DNA of 20,940 bases from Geobacter sp. UBA2189 (GCA_002328035.1 DCVL01000004.1:32375-53314); one strand, 5' to 3'. Counted from the first letter of the stretch, positions 6,598 to 15,228 are shown. Notes: generated by a model not told the origin, from the sequence alone. Translations and numbers: made by a program.

Positions 6598-8217
6598 ATG
6601 CTCAAGAATCTGAAGCTCAGGACAAAGCTGATTGGTGGCTTTCTGCTTGTAGCTGTCATTGCTCTGATTATTGGTGTATTTGGTTACATCCAGTTACACA
6701 GGCTTGATGCAGCAGATATAAGGATGTACAGGGAGATAACAGAACCCCTTAAAAATCTTTCCGAAATATCCACCATTTTTCAGAGGGTTCAGGTCAACTC
6801 CCGCGATCTGCTGCTTGCCGAAAAAGAGGATCAGGAAGAGTTTATTGACCGTATAGCGGAACTTCTAAAGAATATCGATAAAGAGGCTGTTCTGTATGAG
6901 AAAACTATTTTTTCCGAGCGTGGAAGGAAGCTATACAATGATTTTAAGGATGGAATGGCTGAATACTCAAAGGTCTTGCCAAAATTTACATCTTTAGTTG
7001 AAGAGGGTAAAAAAGATGAAGCTGTGGCTGTGCTCAAGGAAGGGTTGTTTCCTGCCTCAAAAAAGATGCAGGGCAGTATTGCCAGTATGTTGGAAGGAAA
7101 GGTAAAACAGGGGAAACTTCTGGCAGATGAAAATGCCGCTCTTGCGGATAAATCAGGATGGATTATGCTTGGATTGGCTATTGCCGGTTCAATCCTTGCC
7201 TTTATACTGGGAAGCATCATTACCGCTTCCATTGCAACTCCGGTTGCTGCTCTGTCAGCAGATGCAAAACGTATGGCAGAGGGGGATCTGCAGGTATCAA
7301 TTACTGTTCATTCCTCAGATGAAATCGGTCTGCTTGCCGATAATTTTCGGATTATGGCTGAAACTCTGAAAGAAACCATTCGGAAGGTTGCGGAAACTGC
7401 AACTACTTTAGCCTCAGCATCGCAAGAGCTGACAGCCACTGCCAGCCAGTTGGCCACCGGTACAGAAGAGATGTCGGCACAGGCAGGTACTGTTGCAACA
7501 GCTTCGGAAGAGATGTCGGCAACCAGTTCATCCATTGCGCAGAGCTGTCACCAGGCTGCTGAAAGCTCCAGTCATGCAAGCGATGCTGCCACCTCAGGTT
7601 CAGCAGTGGTTTCAAGTTCAATAAACATCATGGAGCAGATAGCAAACAGGGTTCAGTCAACAGCCGAGACTATAAGGCTTTTGGGTGAACGTTCCGATCA
7701 GATAGGGGCAATAGTTGCTACTATTGAGGATATTGCCGATCAGACAAACCTTCTTGCACTTAACGCAGCCATTGAAGCAGCTCGTGCAGGTGAGCAGGGA
7801 CGTGGCTTTGCTGTTGTTGCTGATGAAGTCAGGGCACTGGCCGAGAGAACTACCCGTGCCACTCACGAGATCAGCACAATGATCAAGAATATACAGTCCG
7901 AGACCAAAACGGCGGTTACGACTATGCAACAGGGGGTTGTTGAGGTAGAGCGGGGGAGTTCTGAAGCAGGTAAATCAGGTCAGGCTCTGCAAGAGATACT
8001 ATCACAGATAAATGATGTCACCTCACAGGTGAACCAGATTGCCACTGCAGCTGAAGAACAGACTGCCACCACAAATGAGATCACCAACAACATACTCCAG
8101 ATCTCAATGGTTGTTCAGGAATCGACCAGAGCTGCACACGAATCTGCCTCTGCTGCAAATGACCTGTCAACCGTTGCCGAGGAGTTGCAGACACTTGTCA
8201 GGCGTTTTAGGGTCTAA
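6598..8217 (+). CDS. Methyl-accepting chemotaxis protein
   Basis: A 539-residue inner-membrane chemoreceptor. The ATG at 6598 is chosen over one at 6577 because AAGGAGG lies five bases before it. TM1 spans about 11-33, and a helical periplasmic ligand domain of the four-helix-bundle type spans about 35-185. TM2 spans about 187-212, HAMP about 212-264, and the cytoplasmic signalling hairpin runs to the end. The highly conserved tip, which binds CheA/CheW, is at about 376-415 (EDIADQTNLLALNAAIEAAR, then GRGFAVVADEVRALAERT). Paired EE/QQ-type methylation sites are visible (TEEMS, SEEMS, EEQTA). The C-terminus (FRV) lacks a CheR/CheB tethering pentapeptide. No che genes are nearby, so it feeds an array encoded elsewhere. 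The ligand is unknown. Confidence 0.95.
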   Translation: MLKNLKLRTKLIGGFLLVAVIALIIGVFGYIQLHRLDAADIRMYREITEPLKNLSEISTIFQRVQVNSRDLLLAEKEDQEEFIDRIAELLKNIDKEAVLYEKTIFSERGRKLYNDFKDGMAEYSKVLPKFTSLVEEGKKDEAVAVLKEGLFPASKKMQGSIASMLEGKVKQGKLLADENAALADKSGWIMLGLAIAGSILAFILGSIITASIATPVAALSADAKRMAEGDLQVSITVHSSDEIGLLADNFRIMAETLKETIRKVAETATTLASASQELTATASQLATGTEEMSAQAGTVATASEEMSATSSSIAQSCHQAAESSSHASDAATSGSAVVSSSINIMEQIANRVQSTAETIRLLGERSDQIGAIVATIEDIADQTNLLALNAAIEAARAGEQGRGFAVVADEVRALAERTTRATHEISTMIKNIQSETKTAVTTMQQGVVEVERGSSEAGKSGQALQEILSQINDVTSQVNQIATAAEEQTATTNEITNNILQISMVVQESTRAAHESASAANDLSTVAEELQTLVRRFRV

Positions 8218-8424
8218 CCATGGATTGTGAACTTGTTCCGTCTTACTTGCAATATGCTCAAGAAGCCTTGAAGCAGAAAGAGTAGTATATGGGTTTTGTT
8301 AGAGAAGAAAAATACCAAGCCGGTCTACTGCGAAACCCTTATTGAGGTATTGAGCCGCTGGCTTAACTGTAAGGAAGTCTGATTCTGCTCAAAAGTTTTA
8401 CCCACGTTGAGGTGCAATCTGTAT

Positions 8425-9255
8425 ATGAAAGCTGACACTGCTTCAATGATGAGGGCTGCCGAGGTTGTTCGCTCTGCCGAGGTTTTTGTAATAACAGCCG
8501 GCGCAGGTATGGGGGTGGATTCTGGTCTGCCTGATTTCAGGGGCAATCAGGGGTTCTGGCAGGCATATCCTCCATATTCAAGGCTTGGAATATCGTTTGT
8601 GGAGTGTGCTAATCCTGAGCATTTTGACCGTGACCCCGCCTTCGGCTGGGGCTTTTACGGGCATCGGACGAATCTGTACAGGAATACAGTTCCACATGAA
8701 GGCTTCATAATCATAAAGAGATGGATTGAAGAAAGGAGCGCTCCATATTTTATAGTCACATCCAATGTAGATGGCCAGTTTCAGAAGGCAGGTTTTGAAG
8801 AAGGACATCTGCTTGAGGTGCATGGTTCTATACACTGGCTGCAATGCAGCTCCCCCTGCAATGAGGCAATATGGCCGAATAATGAAGTTATAACCGTTGA
8901 TGAGAAAACCATGAGAGCCGATCATATCCCGCATTGCCCTTCATGCGGGAAGGTCAGCCGTCCCAATATACTCATGTTTGGCGACTGGTCATGGCTGCCC
9001 GGGCGAACCCATTGTCAGGAAGCAGGTTTTCAGGATTTTCTGGATGAACATTCAGCTAAAAAAATGGCGGTAATCGAGATGGGAGCAGGGACAGCCATCC
9101 CCACCATAAGGGCAACATCAGAGAGGCTAGGCTGGAAATACCCTAGTGCAACTGTAATCCGCATCAACATCAGAGAACCGGAAATTGAAAGACCTCATAT
9201 AAGCCTTGCCTGTGGTGCGCTTGACGGATTGAAAGGTATTGATTCCTTGCTGTAG
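8425..9255 (+). CDS. Sir2-family NAD-dependent protein deacylase (divergent sirtuin)
   Basis: A 276-residue Rossmann-fold protein. I start at the ATG at 8425; the frame is also open from a TTG at 8407 with no support. NAD-binding GAGMGVDSGLPDFRG (26-40) replaces the usual GAGxSxxSGIPDFRG. TSNVDGQFQKAG (112-123) matches the sirtuin TQNIDGLH region. The catalytic-type histidine is in EVHGS (H133). Four zinc cysteines (C141, C145, C171, C174) and the NILMFGDW segment complete the set. The later NAD motif reads GAGTAIPT rather than GTSLxVxP. It would be expected to remove acyl groups from lysines, or to consume NAD in some other way; the substrate is unknown. It stands alone and converges with the sensor kinase gene. 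Confidence 0.85.
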   Translation: MKADTASMMRAAEVVRSAEVFVITAGAGMGVDSGLPDFRGNQGFWQAYPPYSRLGISFVECANPEHFDRDPAFGWGFYGHRTNLYRNTVPHEGFIIIKRWIEERSAPYFIVTSNVDGQFQKAGFEEGHLLEVHGSIHWLQCSSPCNEAIWPNNEVITVDEKTMRADHIPHCPSCGKVSRPNILMFGDWSWLPGRTHCQEAGFQDFLDEHSAKKMAVIEMGAGTAIPTIRATSERLGWKYPSATVIRINIREPEIERPHISLACGALDGLKGIDSLL

Positions 9256-9270
9256 CAGTCTTTGAATAAT

Positions 9271-11268
9271 TCAGATATACGCTGTTTCCTGTCTGTCTTT
9301 AAGCCACCTTTCAAGCATAATCTTCAACTGATCAAAGGTTATTGGCTTAGACATATAATCGTTCATCCCTGCAGACAGGCAGGCATCTTTTGCCCCTGCA
9401 CATACATTTGCGGTCAAGGCTATTATTGGTATATTGGGGTTGAGTACCTCTGAAGTATTTTTCCTGATTATCTCTGTTGCTTCAATACCGTCGAGCTCCG
9501 GCATCTGACAGTCCATCAAAACCAGATTGTATTTTTTCTCTTTAAGAGCCTCTATAGCCTCACGTCCGTTTACAACCGAATCAATCTCGCATCCAAAGTT
9601 TCTTACCATATTTTCAACAAGGATCCTGTTTATCTGATTGTCCTCTGCCAGCAGTATGTGACATCTAAGAAGTTCATGGTTTTCTTGGGGAATATTGTCA
9701 AACTCTGCATTTACCGATGCCGGTAAGGTGACAATCTCGGGAGTTTTTTTGAATCGGGCTGTGAACCAGAAGGTTGAGCCGCGCCCTTCCTCGCTTTCAA
9801 GACCAATCTCTCCACCCATCATGTTAACAAGCTGCCTGGATATAGTAAGTCCGAGCCCTGTGCCTCCGAATCTTCTTGTGGTGGAGCTGTCTGCCTGGGT
9901 AAAAGGTCTGAACAGTTTTTCCTGAATATGAAGCGGTATTCCGATGCCAGTGTCTGACACCGAGAACTGGAATTTGACATGCTCAGGCTCGTCATCAATA
10001 GTTTTAAGATTAAAGCTTACCTGACCACTAGAGGTAAATTTTATAGCGTTGCCGAGCAGGTTAAGGAGAACCTGCCGGAGCCGTGTTGCATCACCGATAA
10101 TAGCAGACGGAACACCTGGTTCAATTGTATAGGTAAGGCTAATCTCCTTCTCTTTTGAAAGAACCGAGAAGAGTCTTATAGTCTCATTTACAAGCTCTTC
10201 AAGATTAAACTGGGATGATTCCAGCTCAAGCTTTAAGGCCTCTATCTTTGAAAAATCGAGGATGTTGTTTATAAGCGACAAAAGGTTATGCCCGCTCGCA
10301 CAGACCATTTCGGCATATTCGCGCTGTTTTTGTGTAAGTTCTGTGTGGAGCAGCAGTTCAGTCATACCAAGGACTCCGTTCATCGGTGTCCTTATCTCAT
10401 GGCTCATTGTTGCAAGAAAATCGCTCTTGGCACGGTTAGCGGCCTCTGCCTCAATACGGGCATTTTTAAGATCCTCAATCATTATCTGCATCATTTTGAA
10501 GAGTTGAATGGTCTCATCATGGCAATGTTCCGGTATTTTTGTGCCATCTCCTTCATTCCTGACGATTGAGGAGGTCATCTCAAGAGTAGCTTTGAGTGGC
10601 CTGTTGATATGCCTTGCAATGAAGATTGAGAAGAGGAGGAGCATAGCTGAAAGAAGAAAACTGATAAATATGACAATCTGCTGTTTGGCTGCTGTGTCGG
10701 TGTAGACATCTTCAACGTAGATGCCTGTCCCGATTACCCATCCCCAGGGATTGAAAAGCCTTATGTATGATAGTTTTGGAACAGCCGATGTCGTTCCGGG
10801 ACGTGGCCACTGATATTCCAGAAAACCTTTGCCGCTTGTGGATATTAATCTGTTCATCTCGACAAAGAGAGGTTTACCGGTTGGATCGCGGTACTCTGAC
10901 AGGTCTTTCCCGTCAAGCTCAGGCTGAACAGGGTGCATCAGCATCTTGAGGTTAAGGTCATGAACCCATAAATAGTGGCCTTTTTCAGAACGAAAGCCTT
11001 TAAGCTCTTTCAATGCGGCTGTTTTAGCTACAGCCTCCGGAACAGCTCCCAGTTTTGTATCTGCCTCATGCTGTTCAAGTATTGATTGGGCAAAAGAGAT
11101 AAGGAGCTGGCTTTCTTCTTTTCTTTCATCAAGGAGTGTCTGTTTGTAGTCAGGTATAAGGTAGAGGCAGATGAAGAGGGTGAATGTCAGTACGCAAATC
11201 AGTCCGATGGAAAATATTTTTGTGAAAACGCTTATATTGTTTTTTCTTACCGCATTACGAATATCCAT
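9271..11268 (-). CDS. Hybrid sensor histidine kinase with periplasmic Cache domain
   Basis: A 665-residue inner-membrane kinase. TM1 spans about 16-38. An extracytoplasmic single-Cache-type domain spans about 40-190 (HYLWVHDLNLKMLMHP, then GKGFLEYQWPRPG and GWVIGTGIYVED). TM2 spans about 197-217, then HAMP. HisKA carries the phospho-accepting H290 in FLATMSHEIRTPMNGVLGM. The ATPase domain has an N box (NLLGNAIKF, about 403-411), DTGIGIP and GGTGLGL. A C-terminal receiver has AEDN, phospho-acceptor D586 (LVLMDCQMP) and K641. It senses a small molecule, perhaps an organic acid as for many Cache domains, and phosphorylates its own receiver. No output regulator or phosphotransfer protein lies beside it, so the pathway target is elsewhere. 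Confidence 0.95.
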   Translation of the reverse strand: MDIRNAVRKNNISVFTKIFSIGLICVLTFTLFICLYLIPDYKQTLLDERKEESQLLISFAQSILEQHEADTKLGAVPEAVAKTAALKELKGFRSEKGHYLWVHDLNLKMLMHPVQPELDGKDLSEYRDPTGKPLFVEMNRLISTSGKGFLEYQWPRPGTTSAVPKLSYIRLFNPWGWVIGTGIYVEDVYTDTAAKQQIVIFISFLLSAMLLLFSIFIARHINRPLKATLEMTSSIVRNEGDGTKIPEHCHDETIQLFKMMQIMIEDLKNARIEAEAANRAKSDFLATMSHEIRTPMNGVLGMTELLLHTELTQKQREYAEMVCASGHNLLSLINNILDFSKIEALKLELESSQFNLEELVNETIRLFSVLSKEKEISLTYTIEPGVPSAIIGDATRLRQVLLNLLGNAIKFTSSGQVSFNLKTIDDEPEHVKFQFSVSDTGIGIPLHIQEKLFRPFTQADSSTTRRFGGTGLGLTISRQLVNMMGGEIGLESEEGRGSTFWFTARFKKTPEIVTLPASVNAEFDNIPQENHELLRCHILLAEDNQINRILVENMVRNFGCEIDSVVNGREAIEALKEKKYNLVLMDCQMPELDGIEATEIIRKNTSEVLNPNIPIIALTANVCAGAKDACLSAGMNDYMSKPITFDQLKIMLERWLKDRQETAYI

Positions 11269-11362
11269 CTCGATCTCTATATCCCCGTAAACTCCAGGCA
11301 GTAGATAAATTAATAATATTTAATAACTGTCTTTGTAATAACAGTATGTTATGTTTCATCCG

Positions 11363-11390
11363 AATATATGCTTAGAATAATGATTGTCAA
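11363..11390 (-). promoter_or_regulatory. Sigma-70 promoter of the sensor kinase gene
   Basis: On the minus strand an exact TTGACA (plus-strand 11385-11390) is followed after 16 bases by TATATT (11363-11368, five of six). It lies about 95 bases upstream of the kinase start at 11268, giving an AT-rich leader. The remaining bases up to the tonB stop (11391-11503) show no gene and no terminator hairpin. Confidence 0.6.
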
Positions 11391-11503
11391 GACGTTTAAT
11401 GTAAACTAAAGAGTTTGGAATGCAAGTGACTGGATGGTTTTATGTTAGAAGCAGGGGGATTACATCGTATATGATTGCATAAAGGTTATTGGACTTCCAT
11501 TTT

Positions 11504-12304
11504 TCAGTTCAGCTTGAAGCGGATCGGCAGAAGAGCTCTTGCAGAAACCGGCTTGCCGTTGTCTCTTGCCGGAGTAAATTGAGATGAACGGACAGCTTCA
11601 ACTGCAGCCTCGACAAAGCCAAATCCTGGGTCTTCCAGAACCTCAATATGCTTTAAATGGCCGCTTTCATTTATGCTTAGACGCAATACAACCAATCCTT
11701 CCCTGTTACGTCTTTTGGCCAAAGAGGGATAGACCGGCTTTACCTGTCTGCTGAATCCCGGGCCATTGGCGCTGCCAAACGCTATCTCTTCAGCCCTGGT
11801 TTTTCCAGTATCGACAGTTTTTGTTCCTGAAGGATGCCCTGAAATATTTTGATGTTCAGTCCTCTGACTGTTTAACCCATTGGTATCAATAATAATACTG
11901 CCTTTATCCATGCTTTGCCTGGCATCTGGCAGTTCCTCTTTTTTTACCGGTTGGCTTGCCTGTTCTGGTTGCGGTTGGTTCTGCCGGGGGTGCGAAGATT
12001 CAGAAAATAGATTTGATGGACTAATTACTGCCTGATAGGGGGTTGATGGAGAGTTTAAACTATACGCTTTTTCTGAGCCTTTTTGCCTTCCGGTAGTTGC
12101 AAGGTCTACCATCACGACATCTGGAGGCTCTTGTAACTTTTTTGGAGTTATAGAAGTAATCAAGATGGCCAGAATACTGATAACAGCATGCAGCAGCAGC
12201 GAGGCCAACAACAATAGCCGGAAATTTCCGGCTATTTGCTGTTGAAAGAACATCTTAAAAGCATCTGGCTGCTTCTGTTTACTTTGTCCGCGCCATAGCA
12301 TCAT
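11504..12304 (-). CDS. TonB-family energy-transducing protein in the thiamine operon
   Basis: A 266-residue protein anchored by one membrane segment (about 29-51). That helix holds S35-x3-H39, the Ser/His pair that in TonB is needed for coupling to ExbB/ExbD. A low-complexity periplasmic linker rich in Ser, Gln and Pro follows (about 70-180). The C-terminal TonB domain (about 185-266) has VKPVYPSLAKRR, EGLVVLRLSI and the end motif PVSARALLPIRFKL. It would pass proton-motive force to an outer-membrane receptor. The start codon lies inside the thiC end (26-base overlap), with AAGG in front, so it is the third gene of thiED-thiC-tonB. This context suggests uptake of thiamine or a precursor; no receptor gene is present here. 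Confidence 0.85.
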   Translation of the reverse strand: MMLWRGQSKQKQPDAFKMFFQQQIAGNFRLLLLASLLLHAVISILAILITSITPKKLQEPPDVVMVDLATTGRQKGSEKAYSLNSPSTPYQAVISPSNLFSESSHPRQNQPQPEQASQPVKKEELPDARQSMDKGSIIIDTNGLNSQRTEHQNISGHPSGTKTVDTGKTRAEEIAFGSANGPGFSRQVKPVYPSLAKRRNREGLVVLRLSINESGHLKHIEVLEDPGFGFVEAAVEAVRSSQFTPARDNGKPVSARALLPIRFKLN

Positions 12305-13574
12305 CCATTACCTTGCAGGCACAAAATTCTCCACACATGGTGCAGGCTCCATGGTCGGCAACCGGTGAATTTGCGCGATATTCCCTTGCCTTATCAGGAT
12401 CCATTGCCATTGCGAACTGCCCCTCCCAATCAAGCTTCTTACGGGCGTATGCCATAGCTATATCCTTTTCAATTGCACCTGGCACCCCTTTGGCTATGTC
12501 AGCCGCATGAGCTGCAATTTTAGAGGCAATAACTCCGTTTCGAACATCTTCAAGATCCGGAAGAGAGAGGTGTTCCGAAGGGGTTACGTAGCAGAGGAAA
12601 TCTGCACCCGCAGCGCCGGCAATGGCACCTCCTATGGCGCAGGTTATATGGTCATAGCCTGGCGCAATGTCTGTAACCAGAGGCCCCAGAACATAAAAAG
12701 GAGCACCGTGGCAGAGCCGTTTCTGTAACTGTATGTTTGCCTGAATCTGGTTTAGTGGAACGTGACCAGGACCTTCAATCATAACCTGTACACCGGCATC
12801 CCATGCTCTCTGGGTCAGTTCTCCAAGAATGATCAGTTCCTGAATCTGGGCGCGGTCGGTGGCATCAGCCAGACAGCCGGGGCGGAAACCATCGCCAAGC
12901 GACAACGTGGCATCGTACTCTTTGGCAATCTCAAGCAGGTGATCAAAATTTTCAAACAGTGGATTTTCCTTGTTGTTATAGGTCATCCATTCAATCGTGA
13001 ATGCTCCGCCACGGGAGACTACATCCATGATCCGCCCTTCATTTTTCATCCTGTCAACGGTTGCTCTGGTTACTCCGCAATGGACGGTAATAAAGTCCAC
13101 TCCGTCATCCAAATGCTTGATTATCCCTTTAAAGATGTCATCAACAGTCATCTCCACCAGCGACTTTTTCTTCATTCTTACCGTATCAACCGCTGCCTGG
13201 TAAAGTGGCACCGAACCGATACATGAGGTTGTTTCGGCAACTATTGCCCTGCGGATCTCGTCAACAGGGCCGCCTGTTGAAAGATCCATTATGGCGTCAG
13301 CGCCGTATTTTACAGCAGCGCGAGCCTTGGCAAGCTCTTTGGTGATATCAGTGTCGTCATCTGAAGTGCCGATATTGGCATTTACCTTGGTACGAAGCCC
13401 TGTACCCACAGGCAGCGGAATGCCATGTTTGTGGGTCTTGTCGTTGTGGCTTATGACGATGCTTCCTTTGGCAATCCCGTCACGAATAAACTCAGGGGTT
13501 ACATTTTCTGATGCGGCTGCGGTCTTCATCTTTTCGGTGATAATCCCTTTACGGGCTGATTCAAGTTGGGTCAC
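12279..13574 (-). CDS. thiC: Phosphomethylpyrimidine synthase (HMP-P synthase), short form
   Basis: This radical-SAM enzyme turns aminoimidazole ribotide into hydroxymethylpyrimidine phosphate, the pyrimidine half of thiamine. I start at the GTG at 13574 (431 residues): AAGGAG lies seven bases upstream, and the next residues (TQLESARKGIITEKM) match the family N-terminus. An ATG at 13628 would give an 18-residue extension lying in thiED. The TIM-barrel core shows VNANIGTS, DLSTGG, SLGDGFRPGC and EGPGHVPL. The iron-sulfur cluster cysteines are in ACTMCGEFCACK near the end (C411, C414, C418), spaced CX2CX3C, with one more at C420. The start overlaps the thiED end by 14 bases and the end overlaps tonB. 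Confidence 0.95.
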   Translation of the reverse strand: MTQLESARKGIITEKMKTAAASENVTPEFIRDGIAKGSIVISHNDKTHKHGIPLPVGTGLRTKVNANIGTSDDDTDITKELAKARAAVKYGADAIMDLSTGGPVDEIRRAIVAETTSCIGSVPLYQAAVDTVRMKKKSLVEMTVDDIFKGIIKHLDDGVDFITVHCGVTRATVDRMKNEGRIMDVVSRGGAFTIEWMTYNNKENPLFENFDHLLEIAKEYDATLSLGDGFRPGCLADATDRAQIQELIILGELTQRAWDAGVQVMIEGPGHVPLNQIQANIQLQKRLCHGAPFYVLGPLVTDIAPGYDHITCAIGGAIAGAAGADFLCYVTPSEHLSLPDLEDVRNGVIASKIAAHAADIAKGVPGAIEKDIAMAYARKKLDWEGQFAMAMDPDKAREYRANSPVADHGACTMCGEFCACKVMDDAMARTK

Positions 13575-15048
13575 TTTCTGACTCCTTTGCTGCGAGATAG
13601 TGGTTGATAGGGCCATGCCCTTTGCCAATTGGGCGAGCCATGCTTATGGCATTTGTAATAAATTCTTTTGCATTGCCTACAGCCTCTTTAAGTGGCTCTC
13701 CCTGGGCAAGGAATGCTGCGATAGCCGATGCAAAGCTGCAACCTGTGCCGTGTGTGGCACTAGTGAACAATCGCTCGGTTCTGAATCTGTAAAAATTGTT
13801 CCCGTCGAAGAGAATATCAACAGCATCACCACCACTTAAATGCCCTCCCTTGACAAGCACGTTGGCGGCTCCCATATCGTGCAACTGTCTTGCAGCGTCT
13901 TCCATCTCTGCCTCGTTATGGATCCGGCAGTTAAGAAGACGCTCCGCCTCCGGCAGATTAGGGGTCAAAAGGTAGGCATGCGGAAGAAGTTGCTGCTGAA
14001 AAACCGATATGGCATCCAGCTTAAGCAGAGAGGCTCCGCCTTTGGCCACCATTACCGGATCAATAACAACAGGATAGTGTCTTGACTGTTCTGAAAGATA
14101 CTCAGCTAACATTGAAATGATGGCCGGTGTATGAAGCATTCCGGTCTTGATGACATCAATAGGGAGATCTGTAAGTACGGTATCTATCTGGTCATGGACA
14201 AAAGATGGAGGAATACCGTGAATTGATTTTACTCCCTTTGTATTCTGTGCTGTAAGAGCTGTAAGAGCTGATGCAGCGTAACTGCCAAGTAGTGTAATAA
14301 CCTTCAGATCGGCCTGGATACCGGCTCCACCGCTCGAATCGCTGCCAGCAACAGTGAGAACAGCTCCACGCGGAAAAGGAGCGCGACGGTTAAACAGCAA
14401 ACGGAGTTCTGTGGTTGCAATATCAGGACGTGGTACCGAGAGCACGGAAGATATAACCGCTACGGCGTCAGCACCTGCATCAAGTACCCTACAGGCATTG
14501 GCTGTGCTGATACCGCCTATCGCTACAATAGGCAGATTAACCTTGTCACGGATCTCTGATAAACCGGCAGTGCCAGGTATATGGGTTACTGTTTTACTGT
14601 CGGTAGGATACATGGCTCCGAAACCAAGATAGTCAGCCCCTTCAACCTCTGCTTTAAGGGCTTCATCAAGATTATGGGTTGATACCCCTATGATTTTGTC
14701 AGGTCCCAGCAGTTGACGCGCTTCACCCGGCTTGCCGTCATCCTGCCCCAGGTGAACACCATCTGCATCCAGGTCAGCGGCAAGCTTGATATTGTCATTG
14801 ACTATAAAGAGAGTCCCATATCTGCTGCAGAGCTGTTTCAGTCTGTTTCCTTCATCAAGGCAGAGCTGATATGGTTTTTCTTTGGGACGATACTGAAGAG
14901 CCGTTACACCACCACGAAGTGACTGTTCAACTCTTTCGAACAGCCCATCCTGTTGATCGGTAATCAGATAAACCCCTGCGATCGAATTACTACGAACAGC
15001 CTTCGTAGGTTTTGTCACCAAACGCAATGATGATGTTTTTTCAGACAT
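13561..15048 (-). CDS. thiED: Fused thiamine phosphate synthase / HMP(-P) kinase (ThiE-ThiD)
   Basis: A 495-residue bifunctional enzyme. The N-terminal ThiE part (about 24-218) joins HMP-PP with thiazole phosphate to give thiamine phosphate. It shows GGVTALQYRPKEK, LFIVNDNIKLA, DGVHLGQDD, GFGAMYPTDSKT and PIVAIGGIS. The C-terminal ThiD part (about 228-490) phosphorylates HMP and HMP-P. It has VLTVAGSDSSGGAGIQADLK, VIDPVMVAKGG, LTPNLPEAE and the anion-hole HGTGCSFASAIAAFLA. I start at the ATG at 15048, with AAGG eight bases before. A GTG at 15081 lies in the terminator stem and is not credible. It is the first gene behind the TPP riboswitch. It supplies and consumes ThiC product, and no thiazole-branch genes are in the window. 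Confidence 0.95.
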   Translation of the reverse strand: MSEKTSSLRLVTKPTKAVRSNSIAGVYLITDQQDGLFERVEQSLRGGVTALQYRPKEKPYQLCLDEGNRLKQLCSRYGTLFIVNDNIKLAADLDADGVHLGQDDGKPGEARQLLGPDKIIGVSTHNLDEALKAEVEGADYLGFGAMYPTDSKTVTHIPGTAGLSEIRDKVNLPIVAIGGISTANACRVLDAGADAVAVISSVLSVPRPDIATTELRLLFNRRAPFPRGAVLTVAGSDSSGGAGIQADLKVITLLGSYAASALTALTAQNTKGVKSIHGIPPSFVHDQIDTVLTDLPIDVIKTGMLHTPAIISMLAEYLSEQSRHYPVVIDPVMVAKGGASLLKLDAISVFQQQLLPHAYLLTPNLPEAERLLNCRIHNEAEMEDAARQLHDMGAANVLVKGGHLSGGDAVDILFDGNNFYRFRTERLFTSATHGTGCSFASAIAAFLAQGEPLKEAVGNAKEFITNAISMARPIGKGHGPINHYLAAKESESDPT

Positions 15049-15068
15049 TTCTACTACCTTGATAGTGC

Positions 15069-15100
15069 AAAAAAGCCGCACCGATTAAGATCAGGCGGCT
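15069..15100 (-). terminator. Riboswitch expression-platform terminator
   Basis: On the minus strand AGCCGC (plus 15095-15100) pairs with GCGGCT (15074-15079). Inside, five more pairs with one bulge close a CTTA loop. A run of six T follows (15069-15074). It lies between the TPP aptamer and thiED. Its left arm is shared with an alternative antiterminator: 15095-15101 can instead pair with 15124-15130 over seven bases. Confidence 0.85.
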
Positions 15101-15121
15101 CGAAAACATGATAGCTTCAAA

Positions 15122-15220
15122 GGGAGCCGCTTTCCTCCGCCGGCATTACCCGGTTCAGGTTCAAGGGGTTCGGCAAGTCGCCGTCTCAGCCTTACTTAGC
15201 ATCAAAAAGGCTCCCCCAGG
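15122..15220 (-). promoter_or_regulatory. TPP riboswitch (THI element) aptamer
   Basis: The minus strand shows the conserved thiamine-pyrophosphate aptamer: CTGAGA (plus 15184-15189), the CGGC/GCCG hairpin, then CTTGAACCTGAACCGG and GTAATGCCGGCGGAGGAAA. P1 closes between GGGAGCC (15209-15215) and GGCTCCC (15122-15128). Bases 15124-15128 of P1 are also part of the antiterminator arm (15124-15130). TPP binding should therefore stabilise P1, free the terminator and stop transcription of thiED-thiC-tonB. Confidence 0.95.
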
Positions 15221-15228
15221 GCAGAGTC

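Noticed and set aside
8218..8424. Two short open stretches after the chemoreceptor (8219-8285, 21 codons; and about 8290-8380 in another frame reading LLEKKNTKPVYCETLIEVLS) that together resemble a broken small gene.
   Set aside because: Neither has a ribosome binding site, the frames do not join cleanly and I know no matching protein. It may be chance or a degraded remnant, so I do not list it.
8325..8546. Minus-strand 73-codon frame overlapping the sirtuin start.
   Set aside because: It is antisense to a clear gene, has low-complexity Thr/Ala/Pro composition and no ribosome binding site.
13575..13628. Extended thiC from the ATG at 13628.
   Set aside because: It would overlap thiED by 68 bases and has no ribosome binding site, while the GTG at 13574 has a strong one and family-like residues.
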